Counted from the stretch's first letter, positions 40,747 through 50,609 are shown. The stretch: DNA of 64,000 nucleotides from Vreelandella glaciei (GCF_013415125.1 NZ_JACCDE010000014.1:58220-122219), one strand, 5' to 3'. Numbers and translations are program-made. Notes: a model not told the origin generated them from the letters alone.

Positions 40747-41178
40747 ATGGCTGAGCCTGCGGCGCTGGAGGCGTTCTGCGCCTTTTTCAACAAACTAGAC
40801 AATACCTGTACAGAAAAGCTATACGAGGTATATACTGAAAATATAATTTTTAGTGACTCGCTGCACCATATTGAAGGTCGCGAAGCATTAGCGCGCTATT
40901 TTTCAGCCATGTATGAAAATGTCGAGCAGTGCCACTTCACTTACCACACTCGGCAGTTACAGGGTCAGCAAGCGTTTGTAACCTGGACCATGACGTTTAT
41001 TCATCCCAGATTGGCAGGTGGCCAGGCTGTCAAGGTCGAAGGCTGTAGCGCACTCACCTTCGCCGCCGATGGGCGCGTTGAGTGTCATCGCGATTATTTT
41101 GATGCTGGCGCCATGCTTTACGAACATTTACCGCTGATGGGAAGCGCCATTCGCTGGTTAAAAAAACGTCTTGCCTAA
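40747..41178 (+). CDS. SnoaL-like / NTF2-fold protein
   Basis: The 143-residue product has the NTF2/SnoaL pattern, ALEAFCAFFNKLDNTCTEKL near the start, then IEGREALARYFSAMYENVEQ and a C-terminal VECHRDYFDAGAMLYEH. AAGGAG precedes the ATG. Family members can be isomerases, cyclases or binding proteins, so the activity is not assigned. Its position between photolyase and an SDR matches gene sets induced by singlet oxygen or light in other proteobacteria. Confidence 0.8.
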   Translation: MAEPAALEAFCAFFNKLDNTCTEKLYEVYTENIIFSDSLHHIEGREALARYFSAMYENVEQCHFTYHTRQLQGQQAFVTWTMTFIHPRLAGGQAVKVEGCSALTFAADGRVECHRDYFDAGAMLYEHLPLMGSAIRWLKKRLA

Positions 41179-41214
41179 GCAGTAACATCACGGCGGGGCG
41201 TACGAGGAGGCTTA

Positions 41215-42000
41215 ATGAGCACATGGGAAACGCCCCAACGTATTTGGTTAACCGGTGCCACGTCCGGCATTGGTGAAGCGCTTGCCCGTAAATTTATCGC
41301 CCAAGGCCACCAGGTGGTACTCAGCGCCCGCAACGCTGAGTCACTTGAAGCGCTGTGCCAAGGCCACCCCAATGCCCATCCGCTCCCGCTAGATGTTAGT
41401 GACCGCCAAGCCGTGCTTAATGCTGGCGAGACCATTGCCGAGCGCCTGGGGGCATTAGATTTAGCGTTATTCAATGCTGGCACTTGCGAATACCTGAACG
41501 CTCAGCAGTTCGATATGGATTTAGTCGAGCGCGTTTTTAAGCCCAACTTATTTGGCACTTTGTACGGTGTCGAAGCCGCTCTGCCGCTGCTACGGGCTGC
41601 ACGGCAGCAGGGTCTGCCCGCCCGGCTAGCGGCCACCTCCAGCGCGTCGGCCTATTTACCGCTACCCCGCGCAGAAGCCTATGGCGCTTCTAAAGCCGCC
41701 GTCAGCTACTTCCTGGAATCGCTGCGCTTGGATCTTGATCAGGAAGGCATTGATGTCAGCCTTATCCACCCCGGCTTTGTGAAAACGCCACTCACCGAGC
41801 GAAACGACTTTCCGATGCCCATGCAGGTCACCGCTGAGCAAGCGGCCGATGCCATTATCGCAGGCTTGGTAAAGGGTCGGCTGGATATCCATTTCCCACG
41901 CCGGTTCACCTATCTGGTCAAATTGCTGGGCATTTTGCCTCCTGCCTTGCGCCGTCAGATTGGCCTGCGCATGACCCGCGCCCAAAAGGAATCGTCATGA
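41215..42000 (+). CDS. Short-chain dehydrogenase/reductase
   Basis: A classical SDR of 261 residues: cofactor motif TGATSGIGEALARKF (about 14-28), NAG at LFNAGTCEYL, and the catalytic Tyr/Lys in YGASKAAVSYFLESL. GAGGAGG precedes the ATG. The stop overlaps the ATG of the next gene (ATGA). The substrate is unknown; a role in membrane lipid or aldehyde metabolism is inferred from the operon. Confidence 0.88.
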   Translation: MSTWETPQRIWLTGATSGIGEALARKFIAQGHQVVLSARNAESLEALCQGHPNAHPLPLDVSDRQAVLNAGETIAERLGALDLALFNAGTCEYLNAQQFDMDLVERVFKPNLFGTLYGVEAALPLLRAARQQGLPARLAATSSASAYLPLPRAEAYGASKAAVSYFLESLRLDLDQEGIDVSLIHPGFVKTPLTERNDFPMPMQVTAEQAADAIIAGLVKGRLDIHFPRRFTYLVKLLGILPPALRRQIGLRMTRAQKESS

Positions 42001-43376
42001 GTACCGTGGTATCAAATAGTGCTGGGGCATCTCAGCGTATTGCCATTGTCGGCAGCGGTATTAGCGGCATGGCCGCTGGCTGGTACCTTTCCGCTCAGCA
42101 TGAAGTTACATTGTTCGAGTCGGATTCGCGGCTGGGTGGCCATACCGCCACGATGGATGTAGACGTAAAAGGGCAGACGTATGCGATCGACACCGGCTTT
42201 ATTGTCTTTAACGACTGGACCTATCCGCACTTTCAGCGCTTGATGGCGACCCTGAGCGTTGCCTCACAAGCCACCGAGATGAGTTTCTCGGTGCATGCAA
42301 CGGCAAGGGACTTTGAGTACAACGGGCACACGTTAGGGTCACTGTTTGCCCAACGACGCAATTTATTTAATCCCTCTTTTTATCGTCTGCTCCGCGATAT
42401 CCTGCGTTTTAACAAGCAGGCCACTAAAGCGCTTGACCGCAACGAACTACCCGAACAGATGACCCTAGGGGAATACCTAGACCGCCACCACTACAACCGC
42501 GATTTCCAGCAGCGTTACTTACTGCCCATGGGAGCCGCCATTTGGTCGGCCAGCATCAACGATTTACGCGCCTTTCCGCTGGCGTTTTTTGTGCGTTTTT
42601 TCCGCAATCACGGCCTGCTATCAGTTAATCACCGCCCCCAGTGGTACACCCTGATGGGCGGTTCGAAAAGCTATATCCCTAACCTAACGGCCCCCTACGC
42701 GTCGCGCATTCACCTCAATACGCCGGTCACCAAGATTACCCGCGAACGTGCTGGAGAGCGTGCTGGCGTTACGATTACCACACCGGCTGGCAGCCAGCAC
42801 TTTGACCAGGTGGTGCTCGCCTGCCACGCCGACCAAGCCTTGGCGATGCTAGGTGACGCCAGTGCAGACGAGAAAGCAGTGCTCGGCGCCATGCCGTATC
42901 AGGATAACGAGGTGGTGCTGCATACCGACACCTCGCTGCTGCCGCGGCGCAAACGTGCCTGGGCGAGCTGGAATTACCGCCTGGATCAGCGAGATAGCGA
43001 GGCACGAGTCTCGGTTACTTACGACATGAATATCCTTCAACGGATAGAGAGTGACACTACGTTTTGCGTGACCCTGAACGACAGCGACAGCATCGACCCC
43101 AATAAAGTGCTGGGGCGTTATACCTACGCGCACCCTCAGTTCACCTTGGCGGGCCAGGCGGCGCAGGCGCGCCACGCAGAGATATCGTCGATAGCGCATC
43201 GTACGCATTTTTGCGGTGCCTATTGGCGCAACGGTTTCCACGAAGACGGGGTGTGGAGCGCCCTGCGCGTCGCCCAGGCCTTGGGCTGTGACGAGGCTGC
43301 CACGCCTCCCGCGGAACCGCTGGCGCTGCCGGCTCATGAGCTGCTGACACCGCAAGGTGTCGAGGGACTGGGATGA
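41997..43376 (+). CDS. FAD-dependent amine oxidase-type oxidoreductase (COG2907 type)
   Basis: The 459-residue product has an FAD dinucleotide fold IAIVGSGISGMAAGWYLS (about 17-34) followed by LFESDSRLGGHTATMDVD and the typical DTGFIVFNDWTYPHFQRL segment. The C-terminal flavin motif FCGAYWRNGFHEDGVWSALR is present. Proteins of this type are consistently encoded next to DUF1365 and Cfa-like genes. The stop overlaps the DUF1365 gene start. A role in fatty-acid modification is inferred, not shown. Confidence 0.85.
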   Translation: MSTVVSNSAGASQRIAIVGSGISGMAAGWYLSAQHEVTLFESDSRLGGHTATMDVDVKGQTYAIDTGFIVFNDWTYPHFQRLMATLSVASQATEMSFSVHATARDFEYNGHTLGSLFAQRRNLFNPSFYRLLRDILRFNKQATKALDRNELPEQMTLGEYLDRHHYNRDFQQRYLLPMGAAIWSASINDLRAFPLAFFVRFFRNHGLLSVNHRPQWYTLMGGSKSYIPNLTAPYASRIHLNTPVTKITRERAGERAGVTITTPAGSQHFDQVVLACHADQALAMLGDASADEKAVLGAMPYQDNEVVLHTDTSLLPRRKRAWASWNYRLDQRDSEARVSVTYDMNILQRIESDTTFCVTLNDSDSIDPNKVLGRYTYAHPQFTLAGQAAQARHAEISSIAHRTHFCGAYWRNGFHEDGVWSALRVAQALGCDEAATPPAEPLALPAHELLTPQGVEGLG

Positions 43377-44140
43377 TTGCCGCACCACGTTCGCGTATCT
43401 ACCGTGGCACCCTGCGTCACCGCCGCTTCACGCCCAAGCCCCACACATTCAGCTATCAGGTATGGATGGCGTGGCTGGATCTGGACGAGCTGCCCGATCT
43501 GTTCGACAAGGTGCCCGGCTTTAGCGCCCGCAGGCCTGCCCTGGCGCGTTTTCGGCGGGAGGATTACCTAGGCCCGGTGGATCGCCCGCTAAAAACCGCC
43601 GTGCGCGAAGAGCTTGTTCGTCAATTAGGCAGCGCCCCCACAGGGCGGATTTGTGTGCTCACCCAACTGCGCACGCTGGGCTGCATGTTTAATCCTATCT
43701 CCGTTTACTACGCCTACGACCATTTAGGTAGATTGGCAGCCGTATTGAGCGAAGTCACCAATATGCCTTGGCGTGAGCGTACCCGTTACGCCAGCGCGGT
43801 GGACCCTTCACGTCACAGCCACCAGGCCCGTTTCGACAAAGACCTCCACGTGTCGCCTTTCAATCCCATGGATATGACCTATCGGTGGAAATTTAACGCC
43901 CCCGGCGAAACGCTCTTTTTGCATATGGAGAACTGGCGGGAACAGCAGTGCCATTTTGATGCCACCCTGACACTGAACGCCTCCCCCGCTACTCGTGGCG
44001 CGCTGATAAAAGCCCTGGCGCGCCAGCCATGGATGAGCCTGAAAACCATCGCGGGCATTCATTTTGAAGCGCTACGCCTGTGGCTGAAGCGCGCCCCCGT
44101 TTATAACCACCCCAAGCAGCGCAAGGAGACTTCAAAGTGA
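43373..44140 (+). CDS. DUF1365 family protein
   Basis: The 255-residue product shows the DUF1365 (COG3496) hallmarks: an N-terminal IYRGTLRHRRFTPKPHTFSY, then CMFNPISVYYAYD and VSPFNPMDMTYRWKFNAPGE. The biochemical function is unknown; the family co-occurs with FAD oxidoreductase and Cfa-like genes and is likely part of the same lipid-modifying pathway. It overlaps both neighbours by 4 nt, implying tight co-translation. Confidence 0.88.
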   Translation: MIAAPRSRIYRGTLRHRRFTPKPHTFSYQVWMAWLDLDELPDLFDKVPGFSARRPALARFRREDYLGPVDRPLKTAVREELVRQLGSAPTGRICVLTQLRTLGCMFNPISVYYAYDHLGRLAAVLSEVTNMPWRERTRYASAVDPSRHSHQARFDKDLHVSPFNPMDMTYRWKFNAPGETLFLHMENWREQQCHFDATLTLNASPATRGALIKALARQPWMSLKTIAGIHFEALRLWLKRAPVYNHPKQRKETSK

Positions 44141-45405
44141 CGACCCTGCGTTCTACGCCGCCAAATATTCAACCTGTTGCCCAAGACCGCTTAACCAAGT
44201 GGCTTAAACCGCGCCTAGTGGCCCAATTGGATACCTTTCGCGGTGGTCGTATTACCCTCATTGAAGGCGACCAGTGCCACCACTTAGGCCAGGGAGGACC
44301 GCTGCAGGTAACCGTAGTAATCCGCCACTCGCGCGCCTGGAAGCGGCTGGCCTTCGGCGGTACCGTCGGCGCTGCCGAATCTTATATGGACGGTGACTGG
44401 GATGCCGACGACTTGGTCGCCCTGGTCCGTCTGTTTGCCGCCAACCTGGAACAGGTTAATACCAAAATGGAGAACGGCAGTGCCCGCTTGGCCCGTTGGT
44501 TATTGGGTGCCGCCTACCGTTTTCAGCGCAACAGCCTAAGCGGCTCTAAGCGCAACATTGCCGCCCACTACGATATTGGTAACGACCTGTTTTCGACGTT
44601 TTTGGATCGCCACCACTGGATGTACTCCAGCGCCGTTTTCCCCTACCCAGAAGCTAGTCTGGAAGAGGCCTCAACCTACAAACTGGATTTGATGCTTGAA
44701 AAGCTTGATGTCCGGCCAGAACATCACCTGTTAGAGATTGGCACCGGCTGGGGTGGTCTGGCGATTCATGCGGCGAAAACTCGTGGTTGCCGTGTCACCA
44801 CCACGACCATTTCCGATGAACAGCACGCTCATACTGCTCAGCGCATCAAAGAAGAGGGGCTGGAAGACAGAATTACCCTGCTCAAGCAGGATTACCGTGA
44901 ATTAACCGGCCGCTACGACCGGCTTATTTCGGTCGAGATGATCGAGGCCGTGGGGCACCAGTATCTCGATACCTACCTCAACAAGCTGGATAGCCTGTTA
45001 ACCGACGATGGGCAGGCCATGCTGCAAGCCATCACCATCCGCGACCAGCGCTTTGAAGACGCTAAACGCGACATGGATTTTATCAAGCGCTACATCTTTC
45101 CTGGCGGCTTTCTACCCTCGCACCATGCCATGTTAAGCAGCGTAATGCGCAAAACATCGCTGAACGTGGTCGCGCTGGATGAAATAGGCCCGCATTATGC
45201 CCGCACTCTGCGTGAGTGGCGCCACCGCTTTGAAGCAAGCTTGGAGCAGGTACGCACGCTAGGGTATGACGAGCGCTTTATCCGTATGTGGCGCTACTAT
45301 TTATGCTACTGCGAAGGCGGCTTCATCGAGCGCTCTATCGGTACCTGCCATCTACTGCTGGCGAAACCAGCGGCGAAACCCATACCGCTCACCGGCGCGC
45401 TCTAA
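44137..45405 (+). CDS. Cyclopropane-fatty-acid synthase-like methyltransferase
   Basis: The 422-residue product matches SAM-dependent Cfa enzymes, which methylate unsaturated phospholipid acyl chains at the membrane. It has HYDIGNDLFSTFLDRHHWMY, SAM-binding LEIGTGWGGLA (about 198-208), IEAVGHQYLDTYL and the C-terminal YYLCYCEGGFIERSIG with the active-site cysteine (about 388). As a Cfa paralogue in the photolyase/FAD/DUF1365 operon it may make a modified acyl chain other than cyclopropane, for example the methylated intermediate of furan fatty acids; this is inference. It runs directly into the DUF2878 gene. Confidence 0.87.
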   Translation: MTTLRSTPPNIQPVAQDRLTKWLKPRLVAQLDTFRGGRITLIEGDQCHHLGQGGPLQVTVVIRHSRAWKRLAFGGTVGAAESYMDGDWDADDLVALVRLFAANLEQVNTKMENGSARLARWLLGAAYRFQRNSLSGSKRNIAAHYDIGNDLFSTFLDRHHWMYSSAVFPYPEASLEEASTYKLDLMLEKLDVRPEHHLLEIGTGWGGLAIHAAKTRGCRVTTTTISDEQHAHTAQRIKEEGLEDRITLLKQDYRELTGRYDRLISVEMIEAVGHQYLDTYLNKLDSLLTDDGQAMLQAITIRDQRFEDAKRDMDFIKRYIFPGGFLPSHHAMLSSVMRKTSLNVVALDEIGPHYARTLREWRHRFEASLEQVRTLGYDERFIRMWRYYLCYCEGGFIERSIGTCHLLLAKPAAKPIPLTGAL

Positions 45406-45900
45406 ATGGCATCACGCAAGTGGCAGGCGCTGCTGTTCAATGCCCTGCGTTTTGAAGCTGGCTGGCTGCTATGCGTAGTAGGTGGTTCAAGCGTTGCCGC
45501 GCTTGCGGGCGGAGGCTTGCTAGCCTGGCACCTATGGCGCTGCGCCCTGCCTGGAGAGTGGCGGTTTATCGCCGGGTTTGCGCTGCTCGGGCTGGTGATT
45601 GATGGTGGCTTGCAGCGGCTGGGCGGCTTTGAGTTTAACGATCAAGCGCTAGTGCTGGGGCTCTTGCCACTCTGGCTGTGGATGCTATGGCCGCTGTTTG
45701 CCACCCTAGTCTATCACTCGCTGGCGTGGCTGTGGCGTTATCCGCTACTAGCCGCGCTGTGTGGCGCTGTCAGCGGCCCACTCTCCTATTACGGCGGCGC
45801 GCTACTCGCGGAGGTGTCGCTTGCCCCTTGGCTGCTGCCAGCCCAGGCGCTGATATGGGCGTCACTGTGTGTAGGCATTAGCCGTTTTTATAAGCGTTAA
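45406..45900 (+). CDS. DUF2878 family membrane protein
   Basis: The 164-residue product is almost wholly hydrophobic, with about five membrane segments and conserved features FNALRFEAGWLLCV, PLWLWMLWPLFATLVYHSL and SGPLSYYGGA. It begins immediately after the Cfa-like stop codon. The function is unknown, and it is the last gene of the photolyase operon. Its stop codon overlaps the end of the decayed EAL gene on the other strand. Confidence 0.85.
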   Translation: MASRKWQALLFNALRFEAGWLLCVVGGSSVAALAGGGLLAWHLWRCALPGEWRFIAGFALLGLVIDGGLQRLGGFEFNDQALVLGLLPLWLWMLWPLFATLVYHSLAWLWRYPLLAALCGAVSGPLSYYGGALLAEVSLAPWLLPAQALIWASLCVGISRFYKR

Positions 45901-46640
45901 GAAGCAGCAGAGGCAGTGGCTGGCTCAGGCAGCAAACGCTTTTCCAATTCCGCAGCGGGTAGCGGTCTGGCAAAGTAGAAACCTTGTACGGACGTACACC
46001 CGGATCCGCCAAAACTTACCCTGCTCTTTGGTTTCTACGCCTTCTGCTATCACTCCTAGCCCCATGCCTTCCGCCATTGCTAAGACCGCCTTCACGATCG
46101 AGGCATCCGCTTGATCATGTGGCAACTCCTTAATGAACGCCCGGTCGAGTTTAATTTTGTCTACCGGCAAGCGCTTCAAATAACCGAGCGACGAATAGCC
46201 TGTCCCAAAGTCATCGATGGCAATCGCAAAGCCGTGGTCGCGCAGCGCCTGAAGGCGTGGCCCCATATCGCCAGCACGTTCGTCAAGCAGCACCGACTCA
46301 ATCAGCTCTAAACCAATTTGCGAAGGTTTCAACTGATAACGCTTTAGGCAAGTCGTCAACTGGCTTTCCAGGTCGCCTTGAAAGAGCTGCCGTGCCGAAA
46401 TATTGACCCATATCGTCGGCTTTTTCGATCACCCAGGTGCCCAGCTGGCTTATTAAACCGTGCCGCTCGGCCAACGGAATAAAGTCGCCGGGGGAAATCA
46501 TGCCAGCCTTGAGATGGCGCCAGCGCAGCAGTGCTTCCATACCCACCAGCTCGCCGCTAGCGGGCTCATGCTGGGTTTGATAATGCAGCTCCAACTGGTC
46601 ACCGGAAATAAGCGCGGCGCGTAAATCACTACTTGGATGC
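45897..46640 (-). pseudogene. Decayed EAL-domain (c-di-GMP phosphodiesterase) gene
   Basis: Reading from 46640 down, one frame encodes the EAL start (LELHYQTQHEPASGELVGME then ALLRWRH, with QLGTWVIEKA). A second frame encodes WVNISARQLFQGDLESQLTT and the core AIDDFGTGYSSLGYLKRLPV, DKIKLDRAFI and VIAEGVETKEQG. A third encodes the tail CTSVQGFYFARPLPAAELEK. So there are at least two frameshifts (near 46410 and 46010), a deletion before NISARQ, and loss of everything upstream (normally sensor or GGDEF domains). The tail frame ends in a TAA at 45897-45899. The gene is non-functional as written. Confidence 0.85.
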
Positions 46641-46830
46641 TCTATATATTACGGTAATGCGACATTTATTGTGCTTGAACGACAGCTTTTGAATAAAGTC
46701 TTCTACTATGGTGCTATCAGCCAAACCGCTAAAATCTTCAGATATAAGCGATAAATAGCCAGTTACGTGCATTCAGCGGTTTCGGGAAGTAGACTAGCCC
46801 AACAACCATTTTGATATTCGGAACGATTCA

Positions 46831-47346
46831 GTGACCAAGCAACACTCCTTTGATCGCGAAGAACTGCTGGCCTGCTCACGCGGCGAGCTATTCGGCCCCG
46901 GTAATGCACAGCTCCCAGCGCCTAATATGCTGATGCTTGATCGCATTAAGCACATTCATGAAGAAGGCGGAGAGCATGGCAAGGGCGAACTGATCGCCGA
47001 GCTGGATATCAGCTCTAACTTGTGGTTCTTTGACTGCCACTTCCCTGGAGACCCTGTTATGCCTGGGTGTTTAGGTCTAGATGCCATGTGGCAGCTAGTC
47101 GGCTTCTATTTGGGCTGGTTAGGCCACCCGGGGCGCGGACGTGCACTCGGCTGTGGCGAGGTCAAGTTCAGCGGGCAGATCCTGCCGGATGCACAAAAAG
47201 TGACCTATAGTATTAATATTAAGCGTATTATTACCCGACGACTCATCTTGGGTATCGCCGACGGCACAGTATCCGTCGACGGACGCGACATTTATCAGGC
47301 TAATGATCTGCGTGTTGGCCTATTTACCTCCACTGCGAATTTCTGA
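46831..47346 (+). CDS. fabA: 3-hydroxydecanoyl-ACP dehydratase/isomerase
   Basis: FabA dehydrates 3-hydroxydecanoyl-ACP and isomerises the product to the cis-3 form, starting anaerobic unsaturated fatty acid synthesis. The 171-residue product from GTG 46831 carries the active-site histidine in [20 protein letters not shown] and the catalytic Asp of LGLDAMWQ. It is 13 nt upstream of fabB, the standard fabAB operon, which supplies unsaturated chains. Confidence 0.95.
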   Translation: MTKQHSFDREELLACSRGELFGPGNAQLPAPNMLMLDRIKHIHEEGGEHGKGELIAELDISSNLWFFDCHFPGDPVMPGCLGLDAMWQLVGFYLGWLGHPGRGRALGCGEVKFSGQILPDAQKVTYSINIKRIITRRLILGIADGTVSVDGRDIYQANDLRVGLFTSTANF

Positions 47347-47359
47347 ACAGGAGGCTCCC

Positions 47360-48577
47360 ATGCGACGAGTGGTAGTCACCGGCCTTGGCATCGTATCGTG
47401 CCTTGGCAACGACCAACGACAGGTCCTGGACGCGCTCAAAACTGGGCGTAGCGGTATTCGTTTTAAGGAAGAGTACGCCGAGCGTGGCTTCCGTAGCCAT
47501 GTGGCTGGCAGCGTCGATATCGATCTTGACGCACTCATCGACCGCAAACTGCGCCGCTTTATGGGCGATGCAGCTGCCTACGCCTATGTTTCAATGGCCC
47601 AGGCCATTGAAGACGCGGGGCTCTCTGAGGAGCAGGTCTCCAACGAGAGAACCGGGCTTATTGCTGGCTCCGGCGGTGCTTCAAGCGCTAACCAAGTTGA
47701 AGCTGCCGACGTACTGCGTGAAAAAGGCCTGCGTCGCGTTGGCCCTTATCGTGTGACGCGGACAATGGGCAGTACTGTTTCCGCCTGTTTGGCGACACCC
47801 TTTAAAATTAAGGGCGTGAATTACTCCATCTCCTCTGCTTGTGCTACCTCAGCGCACTGCATTGGTAGCGCGATGGAGCAAATTCAGCTTAATAAGCAGG
47901 ATGTAGTGTTTGCTGGTGGTGGTGAAGAGGAGCACTGGACACTCTCCTGCCTGTTTGATGCCATGGGCGCGCTCTCAACGCACTATAACGATACGCCAGA
48001 GCAAGCCTCGCGCCCTTACGACAACGCCCGCGACGGTTTCGTGATTGCAGGCGGTGGCGGCATGCTGGTGTTGGAAGAGCTTGAGCACGCTAAAGCGCGT
48101 GGTGCCAAGATCTACGGCGAGTTAGTTGGCTACGGCGCCACCTCTGACGGCTACGATATGGTGGCGCCTTCAGGCGAAGGCGCTATGCGCTGCATGCATC
48201 AGGCAATGGCTACCGTAGAGGGTAAGATCGATTACATTAATACTCACGGTACCTCTACCCCGGTGGGTGATGTGGCCGAGCTAAAAGCAATACGTAAAGT
48301 GTTTGGTAATACGACACCCGCGATGAGCTCAACCAAATCGCTGACCGGTCACTCCCTGGGTGCTACCGGTGTACAGGAAGCGATCTATTCGCTGCTGATG
48401 ATGCAACATAACTTTGTCGCTGCATCGGCGAATATCGCCAATTTGGATGAGCAGGCCGACGGCTTTGATATTGTCACTAAACGTCGAGATAACGTGACAA
48501 TAGAGCGAGCCTTGTCTAATAGCTTCGGCTTTGGCGGCACTAATGCATGTTTAGTCTTCCAGCGCTTTAACGATTAA
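47360..48577 (+). CDS. fabB: 3-oxoacyl-ACP synthase I
   Basis: FabB elongates cis-3-decenoyl-ACP and other acyl chains. The start ATG 47360 ([20 protein letters not shown]) has AGGAGG upstream; 405 residues is the expected length. The catalytic triad is visible: Cys in [12 protein letters not shown], His in [11 protein letters not shown], and His in [12 protein letters not shown]. It is the second gene of fabAB and is followed by a perfect inverted-repeat terminator. Confidence 0.96.
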   Translation: MRRVVVTGLGIVSCLGNDQRQVLDALKTGRSGIRFKEEYAERGFRSHVAGSVDIDLDALIDRKLRRFMGDAAAYAYVSMAQAIEDAGLSEEQVSNERTGLIAGSGGASSANQVEAADVLREKGLRRVGPYRVTRTMGSTVSACLATPFKIKGVNYSISSACATSAHCIGSAMEQIQLNKQDVVFAGGGEEEHWTLSCLFDAMGALSTHYNDTPEQASRPYDNARDGFVIAGGGGMLVLEELEHAKARGAKIYGELVGYGATSDGYDMVAPSGEGAMRCMHQAMATVEGKIDYINTHGTSTPVGDVAELKAIRKVFGNTTPAMSSTKSLTGHSLGATGVQEAIYSLLMMQHNFVAASANIANLDEQADGFDIVTKRRDNVTIERALSNSFGFGGTNACLVFQRFND

Positions 48578-48606
48578 CGCTGATAAGACAACAGGCATGC
48601 TGAAGA

Positions 48607-48637
48607 CAACAATGGCGCCCAGTGGGCGCCATTGTTG
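48607..48637. terminator. Bidirectional hairpin between fabB and plsC
   Basis: CAACAATGGCGCCC (48607-48620) and GGGCGCCATTGTTG (48624-48637) form a perfect 14-bp stem with a 3-nt loop. It lies 29 nt after the fabB stop and 31 nt before the plsC stop on the other strand. There is only a weak T-run on the plus strand, but position and stability suggest shared termination. Confidence 0.75.
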
Positions 48638-48668
48638 CTTAATAGTCTAACTAGCTCGGTATATAGCG

Positions 48669-49409
48669 TCAGCTTTGACGAGTGGTAGGCCGCGGCACAT
48701 CAGAAATTTCCTGTAACTGCGCTTCGATCCACACTTCCACTTCTGCGAGCACTTCATCGGGCATACGCCCCGCCGTCTCAATAGGCTTACCGATACGCAC
48801 CCGCAGTACGCCTGGCCGCTTAACCCAATGACGCCCTGGCCAACGCTCGCCTGCATTGTGAGCTACCGGCAATACCGGCACCCCCGCACGACACGCCACT
48901 ACGCTGCCGCTTTTGTTATAGCGTTTGCGAACGCCTGGGTCCACCCGCGTTCCTTCTGGAAAAATCAGTACCGACAAGCCGGTACCAAGGCGTTCTACGC
49001 CTTGCGTAAGCACTTGCTTCATCGCCCGCGCCGGTTTAGAGCGGTCCAAGCTGATCGGGCGTAACAAACGTAATCCCCAACCGAAGATGGGCAGGTGCAG
49101 TAACTCTCGCTTCAGCACGGTACACACAGGCGGCTTCATCACCTGCAGAAATACCGTTTCCCACTCACACTGGTGATTGGCTTGAATGACACAGGGGCCG
49201 CTGGGTAGATTTTCACGCCCTTGAATATCATAGCGGACGCCACAGGCGATACGAAACCACACCATCAAAAAGTAGTTATACAGATTGAGTAAGCGGTAGC
49301 GGCCAGAGAGCGGAAGAAACGGCGCAATGGGTAAAAACAGAATGCCAATCATCAGCATGGCAAAAAAATAGCCAGCATAAAATACCAGACTGCGAACCAC
49401 ATTTATCAA
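48669..49409 (-). CDS. plsC: 1-acyl-sn-glycerol-3-phosphate acyltransferase
   Basis: PlsC-type enzymes acylate lysophosphatidic acid to phosphatidic acid at the inner membrane. The 246-residue product has an N-terminal hydrophobic helix, catalytic motif ANHQCEWETVFLQ (a variant of HxxxxD with Glu, and Cys where Ser is common), and the LIFPEGTR phosphate-binding motif. Its ATG overlaps the stop of the upstream RmlD-like gene. The exact acyl specificity is not readable. Confidence 0.88.
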   Translation of the reverse strand: MINVVRSLVFYAGYFFAMLMIGILFLPIAPFLPLSGRYRLLNLYNYFLMVWFRIACGVRYDIQGRENLPSGPCVIQANHQCEWETVFLQVMKPPVCTVLKRELLHLPIFGWGLRLLRPISLDRSKPARAMKQVLTQGVERLGTGLSVLIFPEGTRVDPGVRKRYNKSGSVVACRAGVPVLPVAHNAGERWPGRHWVKRPGVLRVRIGKPIETAGRMPDEVLAEVEVWIEAQLQEISDVPRPTTRQS

Positions 49410-50296
49410 GCCGATGCTCCTGTATCGCTGACACGATTATTCTCACGGATTAAACACCACGCATCCAACATACGCCCAGCCTCTAACCGCCATGGCTTTT
49501 GATGGACACCAAAGACATCTAACACACGGCGACAATTTAAGACGCGCCGAAGCTTGGCATCATGATGGTGTTTAAGCGGCTGCACCTCACCGAGAGTAAT
49601 CTGCTCACCGCGGCCTTCAAGATGGGTTAACAGCTGGGTCCGCACCATGGAGGTAAAGGTAAAAGCGCTGACCGGCTCGGTGCCAGCGAGATGATAGGCG
49701 CCCCACGCACCCGCTCCGCTGGCCTGCTGCTGTAACATACCAATCAGCGCCATGGCGACGGCATCCGCCGATGTCGGGCAAAAGATCACGTCTTCTGCTG
49801 CCCGCACTGGCTTCCCGAGGACTAAGTTACCGATGATGTCATTGAGCCACGCATGACTGCCTTCCAAAGCAAACAGCGGGCCTAGACGCACAATCAGATG
49901 CCACTGATACTCCGCCCGTATACGGTCGCCGGTTTGTACCAGACGGCGCAGGCTGTCGTCTCGTGGTGCAGGCACTACATGCTCATCAATAGGGACTTCC
50001 AGGCCATCCTCATAGAGCTGATCAGACACACACCATACCAACGCTACATTTTCAGATAGGCAAGCATCTAAGCAGATATCGACTGCATCCGCATGAGCAG
50101 TGACATCTGCTGGCGCCATATTTAAGGGATGTGCTAACGGTGGAATAACCACAGCGTCAGGCGCAATCGCTGCAAGGCGCGACGGTGTAATGGTCGTCCC
50201 TTGTTCAATAACTAATTCTGTATCGGCACGACGACTTGCTTCCCGGGCCAGTGCCAAGCTTAAGCAGTGTCCGGCATCCAATATTAGCAATTTCAA
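49406..50296 (-). CDS. RmlD-like NAD-dependent sugar-nucleotide-binding protein
   Basis: The 296-residue product looks like a divergent RmlD/extended-SDR protein: N-terminal MKLLILDAGHCLSLALAREA (a degenerate dinucleotide fold), LVWCVSDQLYEDG and a C-terminal AYHLAGTEPVSAFTFTSMV. The canonical YxxxK motif is not obvious, so catalysis is uncertain. It is coupled to plsC by a 4-nt overlap. The gene marks the right end of the intact core before the accessory region. Confidence 0.65.
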   Translation of the reverse strand: MKLLILDAGHCLSLALAREASRRADTELVIEQGTTITPSRLAAIAPDAVVIPPLAHPLNMAPADVTAHADAVDICLDACLSENVALVWCVSDQLYEDGLEVPIDEHVVPAPRDDSLRRLVQTGDRIRAEYQWHLIVRLGPLFALEGSHAWLNDIIGNLVLGKPVRAAEDVIFCPTSADAVAMALIGMLQQQASGAGAWGAYHLAGTEPVSAFTFTSMVRTQLLTHLEGRGEQITLGEVQPLKHHHDAKLRRVLNCRRVLDVFGVHQKPWRLEAGRMLDAWCLIRENNRVSDTGASA

Positions 50297-50583
50297 GACG
50301 CTTTCCCCTTACTCACGCTCAGCTCTACACTATTGGGTGAATAGTGCACTTAAAAAGGTAGTGCATTCCATATTTACATCATATCCTGGGTGGGTTAGCT
50401 GTATCACCCCCTATGCAAGCGTTACAGCCCCCCGCTCGCTCAAATGACATAATTAATGCATGTACCATGTATAGAAAAGATGTTTTGCACAGTGTACAGC
50501 AGCTAGGATGTCGACACTATTTGTACTGTTGTAATAATGCAGCCTGATTCGAAAGAAACTGATGCTAGATGACGTGTTGCTTT

Positions 50584-50609
50584 ATGGTGGAGCGACATCC
50601 ACCATTTTT
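50584..50609 (+). terminator. Terminator-like hairpin upstream of the methylase gene
   Basis: ATGGTGGA (50584-50591) and TCCACCAT (50598-50605) form a perfect 8-bp stem with a 6-nt loop, followed by TTTTA. There is no obvious gene just upstream on the plus strand, so it may insulate the cluster from upstream transcription. Confidence 0.5.
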
